DNA of 64,000 nt from Brevundimonas albigilva (GTDB lineage Bacteria; Pseudomonadota; Alphaproteobacteria; Caulobacterales; Caulobacteraceae): assembly GCF_023503965.1 (NCBI RefSeq), contig NZ_CP097298.1, positions 3,140,501 through 3,204,500 on the forward strand, in the 5' to 3' direction. The position numbers were made by a program, and so were the translations under genes. This document shows positions 37,657 to 49,145 of the stretch, in pieces. The notes beneath the pieces were generated by a model. The model was not told the origin of the DNA and did no database searches. It saw nothing but the letters and a program-made list of their open reading frames with translations. Numbering within the stretch: position 1 is the first letter of the stretch; the number at the start of each line of letters is the position of its first letter.

Positions 37657-38846
37657 TGATGGTGAAGCCTGTTCGCACCGAGAGCGACTACGAAGCCAAT
37701 CTCGCTCGCGTCGAAGAGCTGATCGACGCCGAGCCGGGTACGCCCGAAGGGGACGAGCTGGAGGTCCTGGCGACGCTCATCGAGCGCTATGAAAGCGATC
37801 GCTATCCGATCGCGCTGCCTACGCCTCTGGCGGCCATCCGCTTTCGCATGGAACAGAGCGAACTGACGGCGCGCGATCTGGAAAGCTACATCGGCTCGCG
37901 TTCACGCGTTTCCGAGGTGCTCAGTGGAGCCCGGCCGCTCTCAATCAGCATGATCCGCTCGTTGAATGAACATCTCGGGATACCGGCTGAGGTTCTGATC
38001 CGCGAAGAGCCGAAGGCTGGCGAAAAGGGCGGTTTCGAACTCGCCAAGCCGGCAGCCAAGCAGCTTGTCGCCTGGGGCCTCATGAACGCCAAGGAGTCGT
38101 TTGACGCGTTTCTGGCCAGAGCGGTCTGCGGTGCCGCGGCGCCAGCGATGCTCCGAAAAACGAGAACTGAGCGCACCAACGCGAAGACCGATTTCACTGC
38201 AGTGCATGCTTGGTGCGCGGCTGTTCTGTTGCTTTCGGAAAACGAGACAACGGCTGGGAACTTCGACGAGAATGCAATCCGGAAGTTTGAGGTCGTGCGG
38301 GAGCTTGCCAGGCTCAGCGTCCATAGCGACGGCCCGCAGCGCGCGAAGGCGATGCTGAACGACCTCGGGATCATCCTGGTTGTCCTGCCACATCTTCCTG
38401 GCACGCATTTGGACGGGGCCGCTTTAAGACGGCCGAGAGACGGCGTGCCGGTCATCGCGCTCACCCTACGCCGCGATCGGATCGACAATTTCTGGTTCAC
38501 GCTTCTGCATGAACTCGCTCACGTCGCCTTCCACCTGACGGCCGATCGCACCTACATCCTGGATGACCTCGACATCAGCAGTTCCGAGGAATTCGAGAAC
38601 GAGGCAGACAGGTTGGCCCGGGTGGCGCTCATTCCGGACGAAGAGTGGGACGCGTGGAGTCGCAAAGGCGCCTATGCGAGCCTTGCTGACGTTCAATCCT
38701 TTGCACGGCAGATGGGCGTGAATCCCGCAATCGTCGCCGGCCGCTGGCAGATGACGCACCGGGACTATCGCAAGTTTTCCAAAATGCTTGGGCACGGCAC
38801 CGTCCGACCAAACTTTCCTGATGTCGTGCCGTCGGCAACCCGGTAA
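37653..38846 (+). CDS. HigA-like antitoxin fused to an ImmA/IrrE metallopeptidase domain
   Basis: A 397-residue two-domain protein. Residues about 1-120 are a HigA-type antitoxin: the segment VEELIDAEPGTPEGDELEVL followed by a helix-turn-helix (LTARDLESYIGSRSRVSEVL; PLSISMIRSLNEHLGIPAEV). Residues about 200-380 are an ImmA/IrrE (COG2856) zinc peptidase with HELAH at 286-290 and a downstream ENEADRLA segment supplying the third ligand. HigA would neutralise HigB and repress the operon; the protease domain might regulate antitoxin or repressor turnover under stress, as ImmA does for ImmR. That role is inference. ATGA coupling with higB. Confidence 0.85.
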   Translation: MMMVKPVRTESDYEANLARVEELIDAEPGTPEGDELEVLATLIERYESDRYPIALPTPLAAIRFRMEQSELTARDLESYIGSRSRVSEVLSGARPLSISMIRSLNEHLGIPAEVLIREEPKAGEKGGFELAKPAAKQLVAWGLMNAKESFDAFLARAVCGAAAPAMLRKTRTERTNAKTDFTAVHAWCAAVLLLSENETTAGNFDENAIRKFEVVRELARLSVHSDGPQRAKAMLNDLGIILVVLPHLPGTHLDGAALRRPRDGVPVIALTLRRDRIDNFWFTLLHELAHVAFHLTADRTYILDDLDISSSEEFENEADRLARVALIPDEEWDAWSRKGAYASLADVQSFARQMGVNPAIVAGRWQMTHRDYRKFSKMLGHGTVRPNFPDVVPSATR

Positions 38847-39064
38847 GAGCAACGGCCTGTGCGCCGTACCGGACCGAAGATCCGACACTGTCGAGAGGTC
38901 TGCTATTTGGGCAATCCGCGCAGGTCAGCTCATGGCGCACCACTAGGCCGCCCTGATATTGCCGCCCGGCGAAGTGGACCAGATTACGCGTGACGGGATA
39001 TTGGTCTTGCACGGAAAACCGAAACCGGGTTCTCTCGCAACCGTGACGGGAAGGGGAGGTCTTG

Positions 39065-40052
39065 TTGCGCAGATCAACCCAGTTGGACCCCAACGGCGAG
39101 CGGGTCCTCGTCAGCAACGACTTCGGCGACTACGCGGTCCTAGATGCGGATACCCACGTCCGGCTGCTCAAGGGAGAGCTCACGCCCGGCGAGCCGAGGT
39201 TCAGGGATCTTGAGGGGCGAAGCCTGCTCGAAGATCACGGACCGGAGCAGTGGACCGATCTGGAGCGAGCGGCCCATGCGACTCGGAAATCGTTCCTGCT
39301 GGAGGGGCCCTCGCTCCACATCTTCGTCGTCACCCTGCGCTGCGATCACAGTTGCCAGTACTGTCAGGTCTCGCGCGCGGCGGTGGACGCCTCGGGTTTC
39401 GACATGTCGAGGCGGGACGCCGCCTCCGCCCTCGATCGGGTGTTCGAGTCGCCCTCGCCGGATCTGACGATCGAGTTCCAGGGAGGAGAGCCCGCCCTGC
39501 GGTTCGACCTCGTGAAGCAGATCGTCGAACAGGCCTTGCAGCGGACTGAGACCGTCGGGCGTCGCCTCAGCTTCTCGATGGTGTCGACGCTCCATCATCT
39601 GTCGGACGAGGACCTCCTATTCTGTCGCGATCACCAGATCCGGTTGTCGACCTCGATCGATGGGCCGCCGGACCTGCACGACCGCAATCGTCCCAATCCC
39701 ACGCGGGACAGCTGGGCGCGGACGATCACCTCCCTGGAGCGTGCGAGGGCCGTGTTGGGCCCCGAAGGCGTCAGCGCCCTACCGACCCTGACACGCGCCG
39801 CCCTGTCGGATCCGATACGACTGATCGACCATTACCGGGCCCTCGGCTTCCCCTCGATCTTCCTTCGGCCAGTCAGTCCTTACGGTTTCGCGCTGAAGAC
39901 GCGTCGGGCGATCGGGTACGACATGGCCGAGTTCGCCGTCTTCTATGAAGCGGCGCTCGACTACATCCTCGATCTGAATGCGCGGGGGGAGGCGTTCGAG
40001 GAGAGGGGCGGCACGCCGCGCGGATCGTCGAGTGTCTGGCGGAGGCGTTCGC
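39065..40052 (+). pseudogene. HxsB-like radical SAM maturase, C-terminally truncated
   Basis: Residues 1-313 from a TTG at 39065 (strong GGAGG five bases upstream) match what I know of the His-Xaa-Ser system maturase HxsB: the N-terminal recognition part GERVLVSNDFGDYAVLDADT, the radical SAM core with Cys93, Cys97 and Cys100 in TLRCDHSCQYCQVSR, IEFQGGEPALRFDLV, STSIDGPPDLHD and SIFLRPVSPYGFALKTRRAI. Homology stops near 40006 (LNARGEAFEER); the SPASM-like region with its extra Fe-S cysteines is missing and a lipoprotein gene begins at 40053. The frame happens to stay open to 40951. hxsA, hxsC and hxsD are not seen nearby. Probably a deletion remnant, possibly inactive. Confidence 0.65.
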
Positions 40053-40951
40053 ATGGCGCGGCTGATGTCTTTCGTGTCGCTGACCGCCCTCGTCGCCCTG
40101 CCGGGCTGCGCGCCGGCCACGAATCCGGGAGCGGGGGCGTCGCCGGTCCCGTGGACGCCGCAGGCCGTCTCGACCGAGAACTACGAGTCCTCCCCGACAT
40201 TCACGCCCGATGGACGGGAGATGTATTACGTGGCCGCCGACCGCAACTTCCGGAACTACCGGATCCTGCGGTCGACCTGTCAAGCCGGCGACTGGTCGTC
40301 GCCCCAGCCGGCGCCCTTCGGGCTTCCGCTTCCGGTGATCGAGGCCGACCCCTTCGTGACGCACGACGGCCGGCGTCTCTATTTTATCTCGTCGCGCCAG
40401 GCCCCGGACCGCGAGGACTTCGACATCTGGCATGTCGAGCGCGGGGCGGACGGGGCCTGGGGGCCGGCTGTCAGATTGCCCGAACCGGTGAACTCCGAAC
40501 ACGCCGAACTTCTGCCCAGGGTGACCGCCGACGGGACGCTCTATTTCGGTTCCGACCGGCCGGGCGGCTACGGTCAGAGCGACATCTACGCCGCGACCGA
40601 GGACCGCCCGGGCCAGTGGACGGTCCGCAACGTCGGGCCCCGGTCAGCACCGTGGCCAACGATTACGAGGCGGACGTCACCGGGGATGGGTCGTCCATGG
40701 TTCTGGTGTCGGACCGAGGCGCCAGATCGCACCTCTACCGCTTCGTGAAACGGAACGGCGCGTGGGTCGAGGTCGGGCGGGGGCCCGGCCGGGACGACGT
40801 GTTCCAGGTCGGACCGCTGCAGTCGCCTGGAGGCGACCGGCTTCTTTTCGCCCAAGCCGATCCGAGTCGATCAGGAGAACTCCACCTGTTCGATCTGCGA
40901 TCAGACCCCGACCTCGCCTGGCCGCCATGCACGGCCTCCGCCGGAGACTGA
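40053..40951 (+). pseudogene. Beta-propeller (PD40/TolB-like) lipoprotein, frameshifted
   Basis: From ATG 40053 a lipoprotein signal appears (LTALVALPGCAP). Repeated PD40 blades follow: ESSPTFTPDGREMYYVAADR, ADPFVTHDGRRLYFISSRQA and RVTADGTLYFGSDRPGGYGQ. After GQWTVRNVGP the frame changes at the C run 40638-40641 (one C missing) and blades continue with ANDYEADVTGDGSSMVLVSD and SPGGDRLLFAQADPS to 40951. Restored length is about 300 residues. Such proteins are periplasmic scaffolds or sensors of unknown ligand. It starts exactly where the truncated radical SAM gene ends, so the junction may be a deletion scar. Confidence 0.7.
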
Positions 40952-41087
40952 AAATTCCGCGAGAACGAGGGAAAGCCGGCATCTGGCGAGCCGCTTCCGG
41001 ACGGGCGGCGACCGGCCGCCGCCAGGCGGATCGCCGGCGGTGGGCGTCACGGACGGCGGGACCGGACCCTGCGCGGGCCGCCGGCTG

Positions 41088-42081
41088 TCAGGGCGTGGCC
41101 ATCGAGGGCGAGGGCGAGGTCACTGGGGACGGGTGGAAAGTGGAGCCTTGCCGCGCCGCGGCGGTCTGTCCGGCGCTGGTTCGGCCGGCCTCGATCCGGG
41201 CGAGCTCCGACCGAAGTTCGGCGTTGAAGGTATCGGGCTCCTCGATTTGAACGAAATGACCCGCCCCTGGAGATCTTCCGGGCGCGGAAGCCGGGAACCA
41301 GCCTTTTTGCAGCGGTTTCATCGACCGGCATCATCTCGCCGATAATGGCGACGACCGGCATTCGCAGGGCCGAAGCCGTCGGCTTCGGGTCGTAGCGCAT
41401 CAGCGCCTCCATGGACGGCACGGACACCGATGGGGGCGCGGTCGCCATGTCGTCGGCGATCCGGCGGGCGAGGGCGGGGTCGGACCGTTCGGTGAAAAAC
41501 GTCTCGAGGACGAAGCCGCGAGTGGTTTCCATCGGCTGCCGTCGCAGCCCGGCCAGCAGCATCTCCGCCCCGGCCTCGTCGGTCGCCTGGCCGTCCAGGT
41601 CCTGCAGGCTGTCCACTCCAACAACGCCGATCACCCGCTCGGGGAGCAGACGAGCGGCCCCGAGGGCGGCGTAACCGCCCATGGAGTGGCCGATCAGGAT
41701 AATGCGCCGGTGCGGCAGCGACCGGACCACTGCGGCGACGTCCTGACCATAGGCCGCCATCGACCACCTCCGCCGCTCCGCGCCCGACCGGCCGTGTCCC
41801 GCCAGGTCCACGGCGACCGTCGTGTATTGGTTCGAGAAGGCGGGGACCTGTGCGTCCCAGTAGCCGGAGTCGCAGGACCAGCCGTGGATGAACACCAGCG
41901 CCGTCTGGCCCGCGCCCGCGACGGCGAAGGCGATCTCGGTCCCATCCGCCGAGCGGACGGTGCGGGTCCCCGCCGGTGCATCGACCGTAGTTTTGCTGGA
42001 CGGGCCGGCGCCCGGCTGCATCTCGCAACCGGCGAGGGATGCTCCGATCAGGAGTGCGCGGATCATCTGTTTCAGGCGCAT
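41088..42081 (-). pseudogene. Alpha/beta hydrolase lipoprotein, frameshifted near the C-terminus
   Basis: From ATG 42081: lipobox LIGASLAGC, then an alpha/beta hydrolase with oxyanion HGWSCDSGYWD, VAVDLAGHGRSG and the nucleophile elbow LIGHSMGGYAAL. After LVPGFRARKIS the frame shifts near 41268-41271 (one extra base); the other frame supplies the catalytic-His segment GAGHFVQIEEPDTFNAELRS and the end at 41088. Acid and histidine are thus recoverable. Substrate unknown. The ATG lies in frame with the upstream truncated esterase, giving one long fused frame (41047-42801) that I treat as an artefact of deletion plus frameshift. Confidence 0.7.
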
Positions 42082-42708
42082 TGACGGTCTTCCGGGGTTG
42101 GCGTTGGAACTGGTGATGGACCGGCCCGGGGCGCTTCGAACGCGCCGAAGGGTCGCTCGGAGGGTCGGGATTCGAAGATTGTCGACCACGAACAGGCCCG
42201 CGAGCGATTCGCCCGCGAGCGCCCGCCGGCCGGACGCGGGGTACCGCGCCTCCACGAAGGGAATCACCTCCGTCTCGAGAAAGCGTCGGAAGGCGGCCGC
42301 CCCGCCAGCCTCGGGAAACGCCGAGACATAGCGGGCGTCGGAGGCCGGAGGCGTCAGCTCGGCGCGTCGGTTGCGCGTCTGGACGCCGACAACGATCACG
42401 GGCTCGAAGGTCCAGCTGAGATCGCCCAGCTGCGCCAGTCCCGCGACGTGTTGGAAATCCTGGTCGAGTGCGCCGTCGAGGACATAGAGGACCGTGTAGC
42501 GTCGACCGTCCCTGGCTTGAGCGGCTGGCGTCCAGACGTTGACCTGGCGCGTGTCGCCCAGCACGGCCGAGGACAGCGTCCAAGAGGCGCCGATCACAAT
42601 GGGCGCGGGGTCCGGCTGCCTTCGCCCTTGTCCGCCGCTCTCCGCGAAAGCGGACGAGACGGCGACGACGAGGGCGGCGCACCCAGACAAGAGGATATGT
42701 CGATGCAT
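42082..42708 (-). pseudogene. Exported esterase (IroE/COG2819-like), truncated after the nucleophile elbow
   Basis: From ATG 42708: signal peptide MHRHILLSGCAALVVAVSSA, then SAVLGDTRQVNVWTP, YTVLYVLDGALDQDFQHVAG, VIVVGVQTRNRRAELTP and RRALAGESLAGLFVVD, the conserved order of Fes/IroE-like esterases. Directly after the GESLAG elbow the homology ends and unrelated codons run in frame into the next hydrolase, so the second half with the Asp/His residues is lost. A real deletion is likely, since no other frame carries the missing part. Divergent from arsR. Confidence 0.65.
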
Positions 42709-42853
42709 GAGGTTCCGACAGGTTGAGGATTGACTGGCGTTGGTATGGTGGTCAGCCATCTTTTCCGCACCTTGGCGACCTTGGGCCTCATGTACTTTCA
42801 CGCAGCGGTCGCGCCAGGACGCCCGACGACTGTATTTTAAGGGCGCTGTTCGG

Positions 42854-42914
42854 TAGCCATTCGGCTAATTGACTTGACAGTAAAAGTTCGCCTCATCAGA
42901 TAGCCGTATGGCTA
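42854..42914. promoter_or_regulatory. Twin TAGCC-N4-GGCTA operators around the arsR promoter
   Basis: TAGCCATTCGGCTA (42854-42867) and TAGCCGTATGGCTA (42901-42914) have identical 5-bp arms. A TTGACA at 42874-42879 with a poor -10 (CAGATA, 42897) lies between. The second site overlaps the arsR start codon at 42908, typical of autorepression. Confidence 0.6.
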
Positions 42915-43234
42915 ACTCTCCGCATGCAGCGATCCTGTTCTCGGCCCTGGGTGATCGCACAAGGCTCGCGGTCGTCGAGCGACTGGTTCGGGGGCCGGCA
43001 TCCGTCTCCGAACTGTCGGCGCCGTTCGACATGGCGGCTCCGTCCTTCCTCAAGCACCTGAGGGTGCTTGAGGAAGCCGGACTGGTCACAAGCGAGAAAC
43101 GCGGACGGGTGCGCACCGTGCATCTTTCGCCCGACGCCCTCGACTGGGTCGAGAACTGGGTGACGCAGCACCGCCGTGGTTGGGCCCAACGCCTCGACGA
43201 CCTCGGCCAGTTCTTGAAACAAGGAAACAACTGA
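42908..43234 (+). CDS. ArsR/SmtB-family transcriptional regulator
   Basis: A 108-residue winged-helix protein: LFSALGDRTRLAVVERLVRG, SVSELSAPFDMAAPSFLKHL, RVLEEAGLVTSEKRGRVRTV. The metal-binding ELCV-type cysteines are absent, so this belongs to the ArsR subgroup that controls SRPBCC/AHSA1 partners rather than to metal sensors. Its stop codon (TGA 43232-43234) overlaps the ATG of the SRPBCC remnant. Operators are described separately. Confidence 0.85.
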   Translation: MANSPHAAILFSALGDRTRLAVVERLVRGPASVSELSAPFDMAAPSFLKHLRVLEEAGLVTSEKRGRVRTVHLSPDALDWVENWVTQHRRGWAQRLDDLGQFLKQGNN

Positions 43235-43281
43235 TGAGCACGACCGTCTCCCACGAGACCTTCTCGATTGAGCGGGTCTAG
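43234..43281 (+). pseudogene. SRPBCC (AHSA1-type) gene stub cut by the IS remnant
   Basis: MSTTVSHETFSIERV followed by TAG at 43279-43281. The start is the usual opening of SRPBCC proteins coded behind such arsR genes; the remaining 130 or so codons are replaced by insertion-sequence DNA. The other part is not found on the far side of the element. Confidence 0.6.
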
Positions 43282-43565
43282 GTCGCGTCGATCATGACAG
43301 TCCGACGTTCGGTCTGGGCGCCGGACAGCCCCTCCATCATCCGGACGAAGACGCCCGCTTCGCTCCACCGCTTCCAGCGATTGTAGAGCGTCTTGTGCGG
43401 CCCATAGGCCGCCGGCGCATCCCGCCAGCGCAGACCGTTGCGGTTCACGAAAATGATCCCGCTCAACACCCGGCGGTCGTCAACGCGCGGCTTGCCGTGG
43501 CTCTTGGGGAAGAAGGGCTCCAGCCGAGCCATCTGCTCGTCCGTCAGCCAATACAGGTCACTCAT
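43278..43565 (-). CDS. IS5-family transposase, N-terminal fragment
   Basis: 95 residues: MSDLYWLTDEQMARLEPFFP, GIIFVNRNGLRWRDAPAAYG, PHKTLYNRWKRWSEAGVFVR and a last TVMIDAT, where the first catalytic Asp region begins. This is the first open frame of IS427-type IS5 elements (DUF4096 domain); the second frame with the D-D-E catalytic core is absent. Ends at a TAG formed at the junction with the SRPBCC stub. Confidence 0.8.
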   Translation of the reverse strand: MSDLYWLTDEQMARLEPFFPKSHGKPRVDDRRVLSGIIFVNRNGLRWRDAPAAYGPHKTLYNRWKRWSEAGVFVRMMEGLSGAQTERRTVMIDAT

Positions 43566-43629
43566 GATCCAGACTCCTCAGGATCCTGAATCAGATCGCA
43601 CGCCTCACATCAATGGGTCCTGAGCCTAG
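43278..43629 (-). mobile_element. Truncated IS5-family (IS427 group) insertion sequence
   Basis: The transposase-start end is intact: GGGTCCTGAGC at 43615-43625 (terminal repeat GCTCAGGACCC on the minus strand) adjoins CTAG at 43626-43629. The other side ends inside the transposase gene at another CTAG (43278-43281), without the matching terminal repeat. About 350 bp remain of an expected 830-850 bp, so the element cannot move itself. Confidence 0.7.
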
Positions 43630-43653
43630 CATTTCAATCTCTATCGGCGTCTA

Positions 43654-44121
43654 ATGGAGCTTCGCGACGACCAACAGATCATTGGAGGTCAAACGATGAT
43701 TGCATCCGACAATGCGTTGATCGGGACGACGTCCCATCGGGTCGCCCAGCACATCCAGCACCGGATCGACGATGAAAGCCGTGAGACCGGTCAGACGCGA
43801 CTGTCGTGGATGGCAGTCTCCCATGTGGACGAGTTCCGGGCCTCGCGATCGGCGACCCCGCGGCGCGACTGGAAGTCGGCAGTGCGACAGCCCCGCAACT
43901 TGTGGACCGCATGGCGCGGCGGCTGGGTTGAGCGTTCGCCGTCACCGAATCGTCGGCGGTCGCAGATCGTTGTGCCGACGAGAAAGACGCAAAAAATCAT
44001 GCGAGAGTTAGATCCCCGACGAGCGGCGTTGAAGGAATACATCTTATCGGACCTATCAGTCGACGAGAGGCGTGTCCTTCTCGCACTTCTCGAGTGCATA
44101 CGTGCGCAGCTTTCACGCTAG
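43654..44121 (+). CDS. Open frame of doubtful coding value
   Basis: A 155-codon open frame between the IS remnant and the clpK island. The last 40 residues (ELDPRRAALKEYILSDLSVD, ERRVLLALLECIRAQLSR) look like a genuine helical C-terminus, similar in style to MarR-type regulators, but the front half (Arg/Ser-rich) does not. It may be a chimaera of a decayed regulator. No function is proposed. Confidence 0.25.
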   Translation: MELRDDQQIIGGQTMIASDNALIGTTSHRVAQHIQHRIDDESRETGQTRLSWMAVSHVDEFRASRSATPRRDWKSAVRQPRNLWTAWRGGWVERSPSPNRRRSQIVVPTRKTQKIMRELDPRRAALKEYILSDLSVDERRVLLALLECIRAQLSR

Positions 44122-44140
44122 AGGGAGCAAATCGGTATGA

Positions 44141-44263
44141 AAAGGAAGACTGGATCTTCCCGAGCAATCGGCGCCGGATCTCCTGCAACGAGAGACACTG
44201 GACGAGCCCGATCTTGTGGCAGTTGGGTCCAAGGTGAAAAGAACGGAAGCGGTCGCTGCGTGA
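44141..44263 (+). pseudogene. Possible C-terminal tail of an FtsH protease
   Basis: An open stretch without a start codon that ends LLQRETLDEPDLVAVGSKVK then RTEAVAA and TGA at 44261-44263. LLxRETLDExDL is the usual closing motif of FtsH after the peptidase domain. ftsH is a member of the locus of heat resistance that also carries clpK, which follows here, so a remnant of an island ftsH is plausible. Short and unverified. Confidence 0.35.
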
Positions 44264-44326
44264 CACTGTCACTGGCGCAGATGATCGGCGAACAACCCTG
44301 ACTGGATAAAGAAACGGAGAAGACGA

Positions 44327-47232
<2,906 letters not shown>

Positions 47233-47310
47233 CGTCGTGAAGGACTGGCCGGCGCGATGACGGTCGCGCCGGCTCATTTCGTCAAAAAGCGACAAGCAAG
47301 GTCATACGGC

Positions 47311-48452
47311 ATGGAAGTCATCAGAGCATTTCGCAATCTCGACCGGCACGGCCAACAGCGCGCGCCTGAGGTCATCGAGGAAGAGGTGCGGCAACTTGAA
47401 CCGCATCTTGTACGCTTCCGCGAGGATCTCGTCCGGCTCGAAGTCGTCGCCTCCCAGACGAGCGGCAAGACGCGCATCCAGGTCAGCCTGCGCCTGCAAC
47501 TGCCCTCGGGCGTGATCGCGGCGCAGGAAGAGGGGTTCGAGATCGAGCCTGTCCTGCGCAAGGCCTTTGCCGACCTGCGCCACCAGGTCGATCGGCATGT
47601 GGCGCGCCTCAAGCACGAGCCGGAGTACAAGCGTCCCGCCCGCCGGCGCCGGATCGGCGCCCCCTGCCGCCCGCGCGGCATGCGGCGGAAGCCGACCGCC
47701 GCGCCTTCTTCTTCGACCTGATCGAGGATCATCTCGATACGGTCTATAACACCGTCAGGCGCGAGTTGACCTATCTCGAGTGTAGCGGGTCTGTGCCGGC
47801 TGGCTACCTGAGCGTTGGCGATATCGTCGACGCGACGATCCTCAACGGGCTCAACCGCTTCGAGCGGCGGCCGACCGAATTCTCCGTCCGGGACTGCCTG
47901 ACGCAGCTGGCCTTCGAGACCGTCGAGGCCGAGGCGCAGGCTGCGCGCCGGGCGGTGCCCGAAGGTGCCGCATCGATCGAGGCGGAGCCCGAGGCCCCGG
48001 CCGAGGATCCGACCGTGGCGGACCAGGATATGTTCGAGTTTTACCAGCCAGACGACGTGTTGAGGCTGGAGGAACTCATCGCCGACGACGGCGGCACGGA
48101 TCCTGAGACCGAAATGAGCCGTCATGATATCGCCGTGACGCTGCACCGGGCAATCGCCGATCTTCCGTCGGTAGAACGCCGCGTCCTCTATCGGCTCCAC
48201 CTAGACCACGCCACGCTTGCGGAGACGGCGGACCTCCTCGGCCTTTCCGAAGCAGAGGTCGAAGAAATCGCCGAGAAGGCGGGCGAGACACTGCGCAGCA
48301 AGCTTGTCGAGGCGGGGTTGATCAGCGAGGCACCGGGGCGCGCGCCCATCGAACGGGAAATTGCCCTGACGCAGCGCCTGCCCCAGCCAGTCGAGGACCG
48401 GCGCCGCGTGGCTGCCGCGCTCTCCGGCGCGGAGACCAACGCAGAAAACTGA
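47311..48452 (+). pseudogene. Hibernation-factor-like (RaiA/HPF) domain fused to a sigma-70 region 4-like domain, frameshifted
   Basis: Start ATG 47311. Residues 1-110 resemble the HPF/RaiA fold (MEVIRAFRNLDRHGQQRAPE, VRFREDLVRLEVVASQTSGK, TRIQVSLRLQLPSGVIAAQE, VLRKAFADLRHQVDRHVARL). The frame breaks at the C run 47660-47664 (one C missing) and resumes AFFFDLIEDHLDTVYNTVRR, LSVGDIVDATILNGLNRFER, with a C-terminal helix-turn-helix LPSVERRVLYRLHLDHATLA / ETADLLGLSEAEVEEIAEKA, as in sigma region 4. Restored length is about 380 residues. A link between ribosome dormancy and transcription is possible but unproven. Position right after clpK implies a stress role. Confidence 0.65.
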
Positions 48453-48479
48453 GTTGAAACAGGAACAGGAGATGGACCA

Positions 48480-49145
48480 ATGAGAACAGCCTCTGAAAAC
48501 CCGACCGACAAGATGCAAGACATGCTGTGCAGCCTGTCCCGGAATTGGTGGGCATTCGTGTTGCGCGGCGTGCTCGCATTGATCATCGCGGTGCTGGCCT
48601 TCGTCATGCCTGCGGAATCGCTTCTGGCGCTCACGCTGGTCTTCGGCGCGTTCGCCTTTGCCGACGGCGTGTTCGGCCTCGTCGCCGCGATACGTAACAT
48701 CCGCAAGGGCGAACGCTGGGGCTGGCTGATGTTCAGCGGCCTCCTGGGGATCGCCACCGGCGTCGTCGTGGTTGTCTCGCCCTTCGTTGCCACACTCGTC
48801 CTAGCGACGTTCCTTTGGGCCAGTATTGCCTTCTGGTCCGTGTTCTCGGGTGCCCTCGAGATCGCGGCAGCGATCCGCCTGCGAAAGGAAATCAACGGCG
48901 AAATCTGGCTGATCCTGAGCGGCCTTCTCTCGGTCGTTCTCGGTGTCGTCGTGACCTGGATGCTGCTGACGCGCCCGGTCGAAAGCTTCCTCGCGCTCGG
49001 CTGGCTGATCGGCTTCTACGCCGCGGTCTTCGGGGTGATGATGATCCTCCTCGGACTACGGCTTCGCAAGGCGGATCGTTCGGACGGTGCGGCCTTCGCT
49101 GATGCTCCCCATCGGCAAAGGCGTGAGGTGCCCTGTGGTGGATGA
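48480..49145 (+). CDS. hdeD: HdeD family membrane protein (DUF308)
   Basis: A 221-residue protein with six predicted transmembrane helices in three hairpins (NWWAFVLRGVLALIIAVLAF; LVFGAFAFADGVFGLVAAIR; WLMFSGLLGIATGVVVVVSP; and a second half repeating the pattern). HdeD is an acid-resistance protein in E. coli and a standard member of the locus of heat resistance. RBS CAGGAGATGGACCA precedes the ATG. It follows the fusion gene by 27 bp, probably in one operon with clpK. Confidence 0.88.
   Translation: MRTASENPTDKMQDMLCSLSRNWWAFVLRGVLALIIAVLAFVMPAESLLALTLVFGAFAFADGVFGLVAAIRNIRKGERWGWLMFSGLLGIATGVVVVVSPFVATLVLATFLWASIAFWSVFSGALEIAAAIRLRKEINGEIWLILSGLLSVVLGVVVTWMLLTRPVESFLALGWLIGFYAAVFGVMMILLGLRLRKADRSDGAAFADAPHRQRREVPCGG

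Noticed and set aside
35908..39060. Integrative element with integrase next to tRNA-Pro
   Set aside because: No integrase, recombinase or repeated tRNA end could be identified by reading the sequence.
39062..40951. 629-residue radical SAM plus propeller fusion
   Set aside because: The segment after about 40006 is a shadow of the lipoprotein's first half; the frame rejoins real lipoprotein coding sequence only because of the indel at 40640.
43278..43629. CTAG on both sides taken as a target-site duplication of a complete IS
   Set aside because: Only one end has the terminal repeat GCTCAGGACCC; the other end cuts the transposase gene, so a complete element with a true duplication is not supported.
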